Shown here one piece after another: positions 1-11,215 of a DNA stretch of 64,000 nucleotides. Position 1 is the stretch's first letter. Every line of letters begins with the position of its first letter. Under the pieces are notes generated by a model that was not told the DNA's origin, did not search any database, and worked only from the letters and a program-made list of their open reading frames with translations. Source of the stretch: Rosa chinensis (Eukaryota; Streptophyta; Magnoliopsida; Rosales; Rosaceae); contig NC_037093.1 in assembly GCF_002994745.2 (NCBI RefSeq), positions 13,527,555 through 13,591,554 of the forward strand. Reading direction: 5' to 3'. The position numbers and the translations under genes are program-made.

Positions 1-545
1 CATTGGTCCTCCACATTCATGTTGAGCACTGGTTTTTCCTTTTCTGAACAAGCACTAGTCTCCCACATGGGGTATATTTCAACTTTCAAGCAAACAAGTG
101 TACTCGATCCCCCTATTATTCTTTGTTATTGGGAAAAAAATGAAAGAAAAAAAAATCCTAAATCGTTTTATAAATTATTTTTGATTAATTACATGTTTTT
201 TTTCTCTGAAATGAATATGGGTTTTAAAATCCCTTGAGGTCAGTCTAGGTGGTGAGTGAGGATGAGAAATAGGGATAGGATTAGGCTAGATTAAGGATTC
301 AATCTCCTTCTAATGTAACGGAAACAAAAATGAGTGTAGTGCTTCTGGTTCATTTGAAGTGTCTAATTGTTACTTGACTACACTTTTGTCAATGAAAAGT
401 GTAGGGTCTGTGTGCATTGGCTTAACGGTACAAGGGAAATACTTTGTGTACTATCGCCTAGAAAAAAGGCTCCTCGAGAGAGGCTTGGTTAAATTGAAAT
501 CGATGGTGGGAAAAGAGAAATTATACATAAATCTAAAAGGCGTGG
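1..545. other. Unassigned AT-rich sequence
   Basis: I see no gene, repeat boundary or RNA here. The short open frames (for example 359-553) have no recognisable motif. Confidence 0.5.
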
Positions 546-549
546 ACTG

Positions 550-736
550 TTAACCACTGCAAGTGGCCTAGTGGTTCTTGCTTAGTTGGGTGTGCTCCCC
601 AACCTAGGTTCGAACCCCGAAGCTGTCAAAGCTGCCAGACACTGTGCTGCAATGCACAGTTGGAGCATTTCACATACGCCGAAGGGTCTTGGGGCTAGGA
701 AGCCTTTGGGTTCCCCTTGACAAAGTTAAAAAAAAA
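550..736 (+). mobile_element. tRNA-derived SINE
   Basis: An RNA polymerase III-type internal promoter is visible. An A-box-like word TGGCCTAGTGG lies at 564-574 and an exact B box GGTTCGAACCC at 607-617, spaced as in tRNA-derived SINEs. The body is not tRNA-like and ends in an A-run at 728-736. SINEs are non-coding and depend on LINE machinery. No clear target-site duplication was found, so the 5' edge is approximate. Confidence 0.7.
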
Positions 737-1773
737 GAGTACTTCCCTCTATTGTAATAGGCCTGAATTAAATGATGCTTACTTCTACACACCCTTTAGA
801 CTTTTACTTCAAGTGAAATTTAAAGCACAAGTGAGGAGTGATTTTCGAAAACTATCTCTTATTAGATGAATGATGAAATGACAATTACTTTTACAATGAT
901 GCTTTAAGTATATAAAAGAAAGAGAAAATTCAGGTACCCTCCCCAAACTATCCTGCCAAGGCCAATTTGATACCCGAACTCTCAAATGTATCAATGTGAT
1001 ACCCAAAGGCTTATATTGACATCGACGTGATACCTCCGTCCAAAATTCGTGACGGTTCCGTTAAAAAAGTGACGTGGCAAGCACATGATGACCAAAAACA
1101 AAGAAAAAGACCAATCTACCATTTTCCTTTGTTAATTCATTTGTGTTCTTTTTCTTTTGAGTTTTTCTATTGGAACCTCCAAATTTACTCACTTGACCTC
1201 TATGCTTTTTACACCTCCTATCAAATTTTCAAATATTAAATTTACTCATTAAACCTCACTAAAGTTCCTCAAATAACCTCGCTCATATAATTAATTTACA
1301 AACAAACTAAGATCTTTGTAATAAAAAACTTAGTCATTTCAATGATTTAATTACTCTATAAATCTTAATTACATCTCTATTCCTTAATCAGACAACATAA
1401 ATCTCTTATCCAATAAAAAAAAATCAAACACAAGGTATTGAGTTTTAAAAATTAATAAAAATAAAATAACATGAACTATTATGTGATTTTTTATTTATTT
1501 ACTTTTTCTTTTTTAGCTGTGCAACAAAAAAAAGATTAATCATTTTTTCTTAATGTTTCTCTAATTTTTGTACCTCATGATTAATTATTTAAATATTTTT
1601 TATTTATTTTTATTTGCTAGCTCTTTTTTTTTTCTTCTTCTTTTTACAAATATAATGGATAGATTTAGATTTACGGCATAATACAATTTATTTTGTTCTC
1701 CCTGACCAATATGCGTTCAATATGCATATCATATATTTTTATCTTAAACATAGTTTTATTTCTTAATAAATAA

Positions 1774-1778
<5 letters not shown>

Positions 1779-1812
<34 letters not shown>
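1779..1812. repeat. (TA)n microsatellite
   Basis: A nearly pure TA dinucleotide run inside the AT-rich left half of the Mutator-like element. Confidence 0.9.
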
Positions 1813-1814
<2 letters not shown>

Positions 1815-2129
1815 TGCTTTAATGAGTATGTAGTGAAATTGGAAAATGAAAATAGGTAGGGAAAATAATAAAGAATGCAATCTAATATTGTTGAATTGGA
1901 AAGTCTAGAGAAAATAAATATAACCATTTTTTTGGTATAATTTTTGTCCCTAATAGTCATTTTATAGTAGGTTATATATGTCATTTAATAATTCATAATA
2001 GAGTGAGGTCAAATGAGCAGATTTGGAGGTCTCAATAGAAACTCTCTTTTCTTTTTCCTTCTTCATCTTCTTCTCTGATGATCTGGGAACTTTCCCAGAA
2101 AACTTGACATCATCATCATGAGGAGTCGA

Positions 2130-3181
2130 CAAGGTTTCAAATTTCGGTTTCGGTTTCGGTTTCGGTTTCGGTTTCGGTACTTCAAATTTAAGGAAATTTC
2201 GGAGAAAGTTTCGATTTGGGTGGAAATTTCGGTTAAAAATATCTTCAAATTAATTGCATTTATAAAATGATATTTTTGAATGAAACTTTTACATAGACTA
2301 AACTAACCTATAATAAACCTATTTACAATGTAACATCTCTAAAATTATACATTTATAATAGAATTATGATATTTTATATGGACGAGTAATTAACTAGTAC
2401 GGTAGTAAATTGCTAAACTAGTGTTTTTATCTATGTGTATTGATAATGTGTTGTATATTGATAATGTAAATATGATTTACTTTTTTTAATAATTAGAAAA
2501 TTACAAGGGGGTGGGGCGGGGCACGTAAAACCAAAACCCCGTGAATGAAAATGAACAAGTACAACAAAAGGAATATAAAAGCTACTGCGATGTGGTTTGA
2601 TCTAGCTGGTTGAACTGCTTTCATTTAGTATCATACAATACTACTCCCAAGTACATGATTTTTGGAAATGATTTTCGTACTTCATCACATGGTTATTGTA
2701 TGTGTACGTGTTGTTCCCTTTCCACATGCAATCCATATATCGGATATTGTGGAATTACCTAATATGATGTTACAGTGTATGAAACATACAATATTTGAGA
2801 CGAAGCAAAAAGGAAATCATGTTATGGTTAGAGCATTCAACTTTGTAGCAGATAAAAACAAAAAGGTTTTTTGTTGTATTCAACTTGATTGCCAAAAAAA
2901 AAAATCAAAATTTCATATTTTCTCTATAAAAGTATGAAGTAAAAATTCATTGTAGGTGACATAAAAATTTAACAGAAAATTTAGAGAAATTTCGGACAAA
3001 ATTTCGGTGTGAATTTTTAAATATATATTGTGTGTGTAGATATTTCGGAAATTAAGAATTTCGTGGAAATGTATGGAAAATTTCGGAAAACTTCTGACGG
3101 AAATGATATAGCATATGAATTTCGTTTCGGTACTTCAAAATTACGGAAATTTCGGCAGTTTCGGAGAAATTTAAAACCTTG
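2130..3181. mobile_element. Non-autonomous hAT element with TTTCGG arrays
   Basis: The element starts CAAGGTTTCAAATTTC and ends with the complement of CAAGGTTTTAAATTTC, a 16-bp inverted repeat with one mismatch. Perfect 8-bp duplications GGAGTCGA flank it at 2122-2129 and 3182-3189, the hAT length. Six perfect tandem TTTCGG units occupy 2142-2177, and scattered TTTCGG copies lie at both ends (2196-2232 and 2992-3168). In the maize hAT element Ac, transposase binds subterminal AAACGG hexamers, so these arrays are plausible binding sites. The internal frame 2662-2937 (91 aa) matches nothing I recognise. The element is nested in the Mutator-like element. Confidence 0.87.
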
Positions 3182-4222
3182 GGAGTCGATGATGCTTAAG
3201 CCTACTTTACTACTACCCTAGCTTCTCTTGTCTTTTCCATCATCCTCACAAACTCAAAATCAAACCCAGATAAATTCAGTATGTCATAAACCCAGATAAA
3301 ACATTTTGTTCTATCTCCATCATCATCACTCAATATAATCAAATCTGTGAATTTAAATGAAGAAGGCCATGAAATTTGATTTGTAGTTGTTGGGACCCCA
3401 ATTTGACCCCCTCATTATCTTTCTCTCTGTCCCTTATATTACTCCACTAGTACTATTACTTGCTATTGCTGTTCTAATCAATCACTCCACCATCAGAAAG
3501 CAAGCAAGCAGTAGGCTAAAACCAATAAGGAAGACCCACCACCCTCATCAACCGTCCTCGGCGGAGAATCCCCAATCGGAACTTCAGGGGACTAATAATG
3601 ACCTTTAACACTTTGTCTTTTTCTTCTTTTCTTATCATCTAATATCTACACCAGCAAATCAAAACCAAAGATTGAGATCACAAAAAGAAAGCTCTGTAAC
3701 TGATCACTCAGCTTATCGCACGGATCCAACATTTTGTGCAACTATTTTGAAGATCTAAGACAGACCCAGATAAGAAAAACAAGTGAGTCGAACTGGGTCT
3801 CCACTAATTTGATCAAATTGATTCAACTAAAATCAAAAGTGACACAAGTCAGAGCAAAACCTTAGTTGTGCTTCCCAAGAAAACAGAGCAAGAAATCTAG
3901 ATCGATCAACTCTTAGCTGCTATGATTTCGATGAAGGGCTCAAGTGACTGGGGAGTCGAATGAAGTGTTGGACCCAATGGGCTCGGAGTTTTGTAGTGGT
4001 TCGGAGTCGGAAACCAGCTTTGGAAGCTGATCTTCTATGCTGAAACAGAGATGACCCAAATATGGAGGAATCATCCCACTTCTACAGTTCTCAAATCAAA
4101 GCTCCATAGTTCCAATTCTTATCATTCTTGAATTCAGGCTTAACCAACAACCAAAATCGTACTATGAGGTTTCTTTATGATCGGAAATTAACTGAAGAAC
4201 ATCAATTGATCAATACACCACA

Positions 4223-4429
4223 TCAAACTTCGAACACACGAGTGAATCGAACTGGGTCTCCTCCGAGCCTCCCGACGGCTGGTCCTCCCTCCACAAGCTC
4301 GCCATCTTCTGCCCCGGCCTCCTCCACTCCGGCGTCCTCTTCGAGAATTCTGATTTCGGCCTCGAATGCGAGGTCCACCCGATCACAGTTACCGCCCCCA
4401 ATCCCAATCGGGCCGATGACATTTGATGT
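4223..4429 (+). pseudogene. GC-rich captured coding fragment inside the MULE
   Basis: In the frame that includes codon 4265, the strand reads about 65 residues without a stop, ending at a TGA near 4430. Part of it is LHKLAIFCPGLLHSGVLFEN. The patch is much richer in GC than the surrounding MULE and reads like a real exon: balanced composition with a hydrophobic core. I do not recognise the parent gene. The overlapping frames on both strands (4128-4511 plus, 4223-4459 minus) are more repetitive and look like shadows. Confidence 0.4.
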
Positions 4430-4869
4430 TCTGCTTCTCTTCAATGTGAACACACCCAATCACATTCATCCTCAATATCACACACCCATAATTACCATAA
4501 CAAAAAACTAATCTTTAGCAGCAAAATGATGCATCTGGCGAGATCTATTGTGAGTTGGAGTGGGAGGAGGTAGTGTTGGGAAGAAGAAGAATCGGAGTTG
4601 GGAGAGAGAGCTCTGTTCATGTTTTTTTTTTTTTTTTCATTAGTTAGTATTGAAAGACTATTCTGCCCTTGATAAAAAAAATTTTTTATCTCCACATGCT
4701 TGCCACGTCAGCAAAACAGACGGAGCCGTTTGAAATTTTTGACGGAAGTATCACGTTGATGCCAATTTAGGTCTTTGGGTATCACATTGATACTTTTGAG
4801 AGTTTGGGTATCAAATTGGCCTTGACATAATAGTTTAGGGAGGGTACCTGAATTTTTCTCTAAAAGTAA

Positions 4870-5555
4870 ACCAAGTTCATCTTTGTTGTTATTTTGTAAA
4901 CTGTACTGGTTATAGTTTTCAGTGAAAAATATTGGGTTTATGAGATTGGACTTGATCAGGCCAAACTGTTAGTTAATCTGTTCAGCTTAATTCAGTTTGC
5001 CTATTCCTATCTTTATATTCAATGTATAGAAGCATGTGATCGGGTATATGTTGAGTTGGTTGGTTAGGATATTTCGTTATGTTTGAGTTTTGATGTGGTG
5101 CATTTAATCGAAGTGTTGGCCTGCCAATTTGTAGGTCTTCTTTCTTATATTTTACGCAGGGGCCTGCTGGTATTTTGGTTTTCCCCATCTGCATCATGCA
5201 GATCATGAACTTTTCCTTCCATGCCAGAGGTTTAGGCTTACAGGTAAGAATTTCCTTAAAATATTTTAAGTCTAGATACAATTAAACTTGCTTTTCATTG
5301 CTGACTTCATATGCAAGCGCCCAAGCACAATGTTTTAAAGTACGAGAAGTAAGATTCATTTGATTTATTGCAGGAATCCAAAGAGGAGACTCCACATATC
5401 ACTGTCCATGATAAGAAGTGGCTACTTTGCATAGTTGCAACACATATCCAACGAAAGTAAGCTTCTGAGGACTATCTTTGTTGGGGAATTACAGGTGAAG
5501 GTGAAGAAGAAGGTCTTGGAGTTCATTAAGTTTGAAGAGGTGGAGTCTGTGAGGC
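4870..5555. other. Intergenic stretch with possible exon debris
   Basis: No convincing gene. A short open stretch at about 5374-5458, preceded by a CAG and ending at a TAA, looks exon-like, but I cannot assign it to a family. Confidence 0.3.
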
Positions 5556-5935
5556 TGTGCCTTAAGATCTTATAGAGGCTGTCCTTAATCGAATCAATTT
5601 TTTTTGTGCTTTAAAGTGCCCCACCATCTGTCTCTCATTTGATTCGATTAAGGAACTCATAATAGTACAAAGCTGTGGTTAGTGTCCCTAGCATACATGA
5701 CAGTGGCCCAACAATTTTTTAACAAACAACCAGCAAAACACACAAAAACAAAGAAACAAACAACGTAGGTAAAACTAATACAGCCTCTATTCCAGAAAAC
5801 AAAAAAGTTGTGCTAATTGCCAAACTCTGGAGAAACTGAGCCCAAAGTAATATCCAGAATTTGAGTCTGATGATGTTTAATTAACAAAAGAAAGAAAGAA
5901 CAGAGGTTTTTGTTTTGATAGATTGCAGAATTTCA
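5556..5935. repeat. Long inverted repeat, left arm
   Basis: About 380 bp that is the reverse complement of 13283-13661, with scattered differences. The outer edge reads AGGCTGTGCCTTAAGATC here and its complement at the other arm. The arms are about 7.3 kb apart. They could be ends of a large element or two inverted copies of a shorter repeat. No target-site duplication was found. Confidence 0.75.
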
Positions 5936-5959
5936 GAAATCAATCAGTATTTTTATACA

Positions 5960-7478
5960 ATGGTGAACATGTTTGGGATTAGCAGACTATTATTCATGTT
6001 CACTATTTTAGCAGAGGTAATGGTGATGTTAGAAACTTAAAGATAAGTGAGTTAATAACTACTTTTAAAAGCTCAAAATCAGTAACAGGTCTGAAAGTGA
6101 TGAGATAATTGATTCCCTTGAACCAGAGATAGCTCATTCTTCACCAATATATTGGTCTAAATTTGCTTATGGGATTCAAAAGTCTACAGTTTGTTACCAA
6201 ATGTTTTAATTTTTACAGGTTATTCTTTTTTATGCAAATGTTCCAAACTGATAGCATCCACTTATCACAACCTCAAAACTTGCAGCAGTTTTCTTTTCTA
6301 TTTGATCTTCAGCTTAGAAAAAAAAGGAACTACAATCAATAAACTTTTAGCAGAAAATGCAACTTCAGAATTCTACAAAGGTATGCTTTTATTCATATCT
6401 AAACTCCTTATCTGATTTTTATACTTCTTCACTGCTTTAAACTCACAGCAGTATTGTTTTTTCTTTCATGTTCACCTTACAAAAATGATTTGTTGAGATT
6501 TTAAAATTTCTTCCATGTGCTCACTTTCAATAATTTGACGTGCATTTATGCTTTCTATTTTGTATTTTGTGAATATGAGTTAATACTTAATAGCAATAAC
6601 ATGTTGTCATTGAAATCATGCTCTGTTTTAACATGATATGTCGTCATGTGTGCTTAAGCTGTTCTGACCATAATGACATTAAGAAATTGACGGTAGTATC
6701 TTGATGTTAGGGTCGAGTGAGAAACAGCTGGAGCTAGGTTTATCAACATTCAAGCTGCTTATGAATTGCTTTTAGATGAAGAGAACAGAAGCCAATGCGA
6801 CAGGAATAACTGAGTGAACCCATTCAAAGTAAGCTTTGTGGTTCAAGTTTTGGTTGCTCTGTATTTTCTTGCTTCTTATATTTAGATAGCGTTTAATTTG
6901 AGTACATGTAGGAAAATCTTCAAAGTTCTATTGTGATTCATATACCAACTGAGACTTGACTTCTGTCTTAGCAGTTTTTCTAACCACTTCTTGATGTGCA
7001 ATATCAGGCATCTGAAGCATGGATAGAGTGCCTAATGAAAAAATGAAAAGCTTTTCATCAGCAAGGTGATATGGCAATAACAGCTTAGACTGAGGAACAG
7101 CAGCATGAGATGAATATCCATGCAGATCGTGTATCATTATGCGACATCCATCAAACACTTCTCATTATTGTATTATGTTTATTCCTTCATTAAACTATGT
7201 TTACCAAGTTTGATTTGAAATTATTCATTCTGGTGGGATTCGTGTAACATGTGCTAATCATACAGCTAAAGAATTCAAAAAGTTGTTGAATTCTTTAACT
7301 GCATGATTAAAACATGTTACACGAATTTCTCCATCAGAATCAGTAAGTTCAAACCAAACAAAATCTGTAAATTTCAACAAAGACAATTGGTATTTCTACT
7401 ATGTAATGTTACAAAATCAAACATAGTCTCCACCATGTAACAATAAGTCCCGCAGCAAAGCGCGGGCACTTTTTCTAG
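5960..7478 (+). mobile_element. Helitron 3' portion, copy 1, with DnaJ gene fragments
   Basis: The right end has Helitron signatures: a short GC hairpin (CCCGC, loop AGCAAAGC, GCGGG; 7449-7466) followed by a terminal CTAG (7475-7478) and a host T. The segment is repeated in direct orientation at 15777-17176. It carries exon-like J-domain debris at about 6748-6815 (IQAAYELLLDEENRSQ) and a downstream exon at about 7011-7130 (ASEAWIEC, then QQGDMAITA) with in-frame stops. Capture of host gene fragments is typical of plant Helitrons. No replicase/helicase gene is present and the 5' TC end was not located. Confidence 0.7.
6735..7150 (+). pseudogene. Captured DnaJ (HSP40) J-domain protein fragments
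   Basis: One open stretch encodes the last J-domain helix and following residues (IQAAYELLLDEENRSQ and a terminal NPFK), followed by a GT-type intron. After an AG acceptor near 7010 comes ASEAWIECLMKK, a stop, and QQGDMAITA. These match the region just after the J domain in plant DnaJ-like proteins. In-frame stops and the missing HPD-containing half make it non-functional. The copy at 16540-17000 shares the same fragments but lacks about 40 bp of the J-domain piece and has an extra A that shifts frame. Confidence 0.55.
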
Positions 7479-7704
7479 TTGATTTTGATGATTAAAAACA
7501 CGATGTTAAACAATTGGCCTCAAATAAAGTTGTGCATGTTTGAGGTCTTTTGGTAATGCATAAAACCAGTTTTGAGACCTGAGAGGCTAAAGTGAAATGT
7601 ATGACATTGTACAATATGTATCTGACATGACCCGTCTCTAATTTCACCCTAAAATATGAAGTGGCTCTGCAAATCTTTGATGTTTTGCTTTCTGTGTTTA
7701 ACAG

Positions 7705-8240
7705 ATTCTTTACACTCTTGGTGGATTAGAAAACATACAGACGGCAAAAAAATACTACGCATATGTTATAGACTTGATTGGGGGCAAGAATATCAGAGCA
7801 CTATTTGGTATTAACTTGGTGAGTTCTTTCTCTCCCCTCTTGAGGTGCATTAATTCAGAAATGCTCATCTATATTGGATTGCTTCATTGTATATGGGGCT
7901 CAAAGGAAGTACACAAGTCATCCCATTTGAAGCTAAGCACTTCTCATCTTTTAGATCGATCATTGCTGATCCTGCTTGTACTGAAACTCATCTCTAGTTA
8001 CATTTCTCCTTTTTCTCTTGAAAATTTTTATTCTTCCGATTCTAGATTATCAGACATGCATGTGCTACTGAATTGTTTTGATCCCTCTTTTCTCTGTCTT
8101 GTGACAAACTAGAATGACTGAAAGAAAGTTTTAAGCTTCTGCTTGCAGTGTACTTCTGCCATTGCACGACTTGCGAAAGGAAGGAACAAGGAAGACAAGG
8201 AGCCCCGGAGCAATGGGATTGTAGATCCAAGTGCTGTTAA
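7705..8240 (+). pseudogene. Fragment of ER membrane protein complex subunit 2 (EMC2) gene
   Basis: Two exon-like blocks with correct splice signals. Block 1 (7705-7818, 38 codons) includes YTLGGLENIQTAKKYYAYV and GGKNIRALFGINL and ends at GTGAGT. Block 2 starts at 8149 after TTGCAG and includes CTSAIARLAKGRNKEDKE. The order and spacing match the C-terminal TPR region of plant EMC2, a subunit of the membrane-protein insertase in the ER. The upstream TPR exons are absent and block 2 loses similarity by about 8230. It lies just beyond the Helitron end, so it is probably capture or duplication debris. Confidence 0.6.
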
Positions 8241-8490
8241 GTATGGTATTGTAGTGTTGGTTTATTTTACAAAGAATGGGATTGGTTGTTCAGTACTGAC
8301 AAGAGTTGAAAGGTTGGTGCCACTCTCATTTTAGTGGTTGTTTGTCAATGGTACGAGGGTACAACTTTTCAGCTCTTAGACTAAAAAATGGGTTACAATT
8401 TGAATTCAGGTGGCAGAGAAGCTGAGCCTGTTTGAGCAATAGAAGATGGAAAGAGAGAGGCTGCAGAAGGTAAGCCAAATTTCAAGAGTA

Positions 8491-8524
<34 letters not shown>

Positions 8525-9520
8525 TGTGTATTTTTATTGGATAATACTAAATGCACATGAGATTCTACATATGTTCTAAAACCATTTCTATACAGATCAG
8601 CCAAGCAATCAACTGCTGGGATTCTTCATGTTTTAATACAGTAGTTCTATTCAGTTTGCAACTCCCAATCCATATATATGGACATCCAGAACAATGTTAT
8701 TGATTCTAGATTTCTATTTAAGCTGGTCAGCAATGTTAACAAGCCCAATTCAACAAAGAAAATTCATTAATTCTAGAGCTTGCTTTGTTTCAGTTTCATT
8801 GCTGTTTGATCCCTGCCCTTCAACACAGTTATGTAATTCCAAATATATATTTTACGTTGACTTTCATGATTGAAGGAAGCATCTAAATAAACCTAAACAA
8901 GTTGACACAAAAATGTTCTGGAAAAAGCATGAGAAGCTGATTAACATCTCAAAAGAAAAATGTACATGAATTATTCAGCTCATTCTGGCATGGGAAGTTT
9001 TTGGAGTTAGTATGTAGAACACAGTATTTTCACTTTTGATATCTTACCTGGGCTCTATAATCAGGAGATGAATATGAACATTGAAATGAATGGAATCTAT
9101 TGTATACCACTCATATTCAGGTAAGATACCCCTGATTTTAATGCATGCATATGGAGTACATGTTCAAGTGTTATTTAAGATGTTTGGCAAATGATGATAT
9201 CATCCAATACGGATGACCAAAGTACACAATCCTTACTTACTTCCCAAAACATAAAAATATATGTTGTATATCTTGTGAGCAGCTAAACAGAGAGCATGAT
9301 CTATTCATATATTCAAGTGATGAATATGAAAGCAGGGAGCCGAACCACTAAAATTATACATATATTGAAAGATGAGTTCACTGTTACTACTGTTCATCAA
9401 AGGGAGGAAAAGTCGATTTTGCCCTTACTGTTCGTGGAGAATATCAAGCTGGTCTTCTATAAACCGTGAATAAAGAACCAAATAGTGGATTCGGGAACCT
9501 TCGCAAAAAAAAAAAAAAAA
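8241..9520. other. Non-coding interval with (GT)n microsatellite
   Basis: A GT run of about 33 bp lies at 8490-8523. The rest is AT-rich sequence with no supported gene. An A-run at 9505-9522 precedes a GC-richer leader-like segment. Confidence 0.5.
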
Positions 9521-9524
9521 AAGA

Positions 9525-9616
9525 ATCACCGACTGAAAGAGAGTTGAGATCGACAGAGAGAGTGAGAGTTCGTTCTTATGTATCTCATAGTCAGAAGAAA
9601 GAAAATTGAAATCGAC

Positions 9617-9657
<41 letters not shown>

Positions 9658-9790
9658 AAGAGTTCGGTTCGATCTTGGTCTCTGCTGTGGTTCTTCGTCT
9701 CGCTTAGATTGATAGTGAGGGAGGTTGTTGATCGGCATAGACAGGTCTCAATTTTCGTTTGTTTCCAGCTTGGAGGCATAAAAGGTAACT
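9525..9790 (+). promoter_or_regulatory. Leader-like (GA)n segment upstream of a gene-like region
   Basis: A (GA)n tract at about 9616-9650 in a purine-rich stretch is followed by a candidate splice donor near 9785 (AAAAGGTAACTG). This resembles plant 5' untranslated leaders, which often hold GA microsatellites and a leader intron. There is no direct evidence of transcription. Confidence 0.3.
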
Positions 9791-10349
9791 GCTTGATGTT
9801 AATTTTTGGGTTAATTTTGTTGGGTACGGTTTTTTGGGATTATTTGATTAAGGGTTTTGTGTAAAATTTCATCAGCATGAGCTTTGGTTCTCAGATTGTA
9901 TCTGAATTGCAAAGCTCTGATTTTTGGTGTGGATGGAGGATTTTAATTAGGTGTGTTCTTCGTTCTTTCTTTTGTTAAAGGATCACCGAATTTCATATAT
10001 ATAGATATGTATTCTGATGATCAAGTTGTTTGGTGTATTGACTCCAGCCGAGCTCTTTCTTTCTGTTCTTATCAATTGATGCCCAAGTATATAAAGCAAA
10101 ACGTGTAATCTGCTGTGTTCGGGAAGCCTCCATCAACATCCGGAATCACTGTTAGTAACCTCAGAGTCGGCAATCATGCAGAATCACCAACAGTGAGGAC
10201 TCGGTAAGAGTTCGACTTTGTAAGATCAACATCAATATCGTCGTTATCCATCTTTTCTTCACGTACCCAAACTGATTTTGTTTGATTTTCATGATATAAT
10301 CGTCTTTCTGAAAACGATTGATGTTAGATTGGTTTTCTGTCATTTGCAG

Positions 10350-10421
10350 TCTCTGTAAAAGTTCAAGGAGTGAGATACAAAAGAGCAAAGGACAAATCAA
10401 TTTACGTTTGTTTTGGAGAAG
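10350..10421 (+). pseudogene. Duplicate of exon C of the small putative gene downstream
   Basis: A 72-nt exon-like block with a TTTGCAG acceptor and a GTACAT donor. It encodes VSVKVQGVRYKRAKDKSIYV in the same phase as the 72-nt block at 11696-11767 (VSIKGQALRFEREDNKSVWV). No matching first exon with an ATG was identified upstream, so this is probably a decayed tandem copy. Confidence 0.4.
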
Positions 10422-11215
10422 GTACATATCGATATTATAACATTGATTAGAACAAAACCTGGAGTCAAAAGCTTTGCTTGAGTTCTAATATACTGAGAGG
10501 TCCAAATGTTTTATGAAGTATAATCGTTTTGCCTGTGGGGTTCGGCGTTTTGGGATTATTCGATTAAGCGTTGTATAGAAAATTTCATCGTCCTGACTCC
10601 TTAGTTTTTGATAGTTTATGCTAATCGATTGCTATTTAAAGTGGTCTGTGCTTTGGGTTCATCTGTTTCTTTTGCATTGCCTTTGTTATAGATTTTGTGT
10701 TCATGTAGTATACATCGAACAGTGCTTGCAACACAATCTGTATGCCTACTATTTTTTTCTTTTTTCTTTTTTTGAGGTTCTACTTATCGTTTATAAGCTC
10801 AAATGGTTTTTTTATGTGTTTTTTTTTTATTAATTAGTAATTTCTTTATTCAGGGCACGATCTGCTGCACGAATTAGATTCAGAGAAAATTCTTGACTGC
10901 CAATTCTAATCCCCTTAACAGAGGTAAACTTTTAAACCTTTTTTCCTTTTGGGAATTTGATTAAAGTTTGTTCCTTTTGCTTTGTGTGATTGAAACTTGG
11001 TTTGTTATCGATGGTTTTGTGGTTTTGAATCGGTGGTTTTTGTTGTGGTTGAGTTTCAATTGATTTGGGTTTTCATGTTTTAGGGTATTGATTTGGGTTT
11101 CGATGTTTTTGTTGAGGTTTTGATTTTCGGTGATTACAAAGGTTTAGGTGTTTTCTTTGTCTTTGAGTGGTAATGACTGTTTTGTTTTTACTCTGTAGGT
11201 TTTTTGCAAAGGAGT

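Larger units (their letters stand above)
922..4860. mobile_element. Mutator-like element with ~165-bp terminal inverted repeats (Pack-MULE type)
   Basis: The two ends are long inverted repeats, about 922-1086 and 4695-4860. They begin GAGAAAATTCAGGTACCC and GAGAAAAATTCAGGTACCC when each is read inward. Flanking 9-bp duplications TAAAAGAAA (913-921) and TAAAAGTAA (4861-4869) differ at one base, and 9 bp is the Mutator length. No transposase frame is present, so the element is non-autonomous. It contains a nested hAT (2130-3181), a TA microsatellite near 1780-1811, and a GC-rich coding-looking patch at 4223-4429, consistent with a captured exon. Both inverted repeats carry TGACGTGGCA. Confidence 0.85.

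Noticed and set aside
2142..2177. Telomere-like tandem hexamer
   Set aside because: TTTCGG is not the plant telomere unit (TTTAGGG), and the array sits just inside hAT ends.
2662..2937. hAT transposase in the 91-aa internal frame
   Set aside because: No BED finger, catalytic or dimerisation motif is visible; the element is only 1052 bp.
4982..5281. 99-aa minus-strand frame as a gene
   Set aside because: No homology-like motif, no partner exons, composition typical of AT-rich spacer.
9370..9400. Helitron 5' end at TCACTGTTACTACTGTTCATC-like sequence
   Set aside because: It starts with TC, but no second copy of this end was found upstream of the other Helitron terminus.
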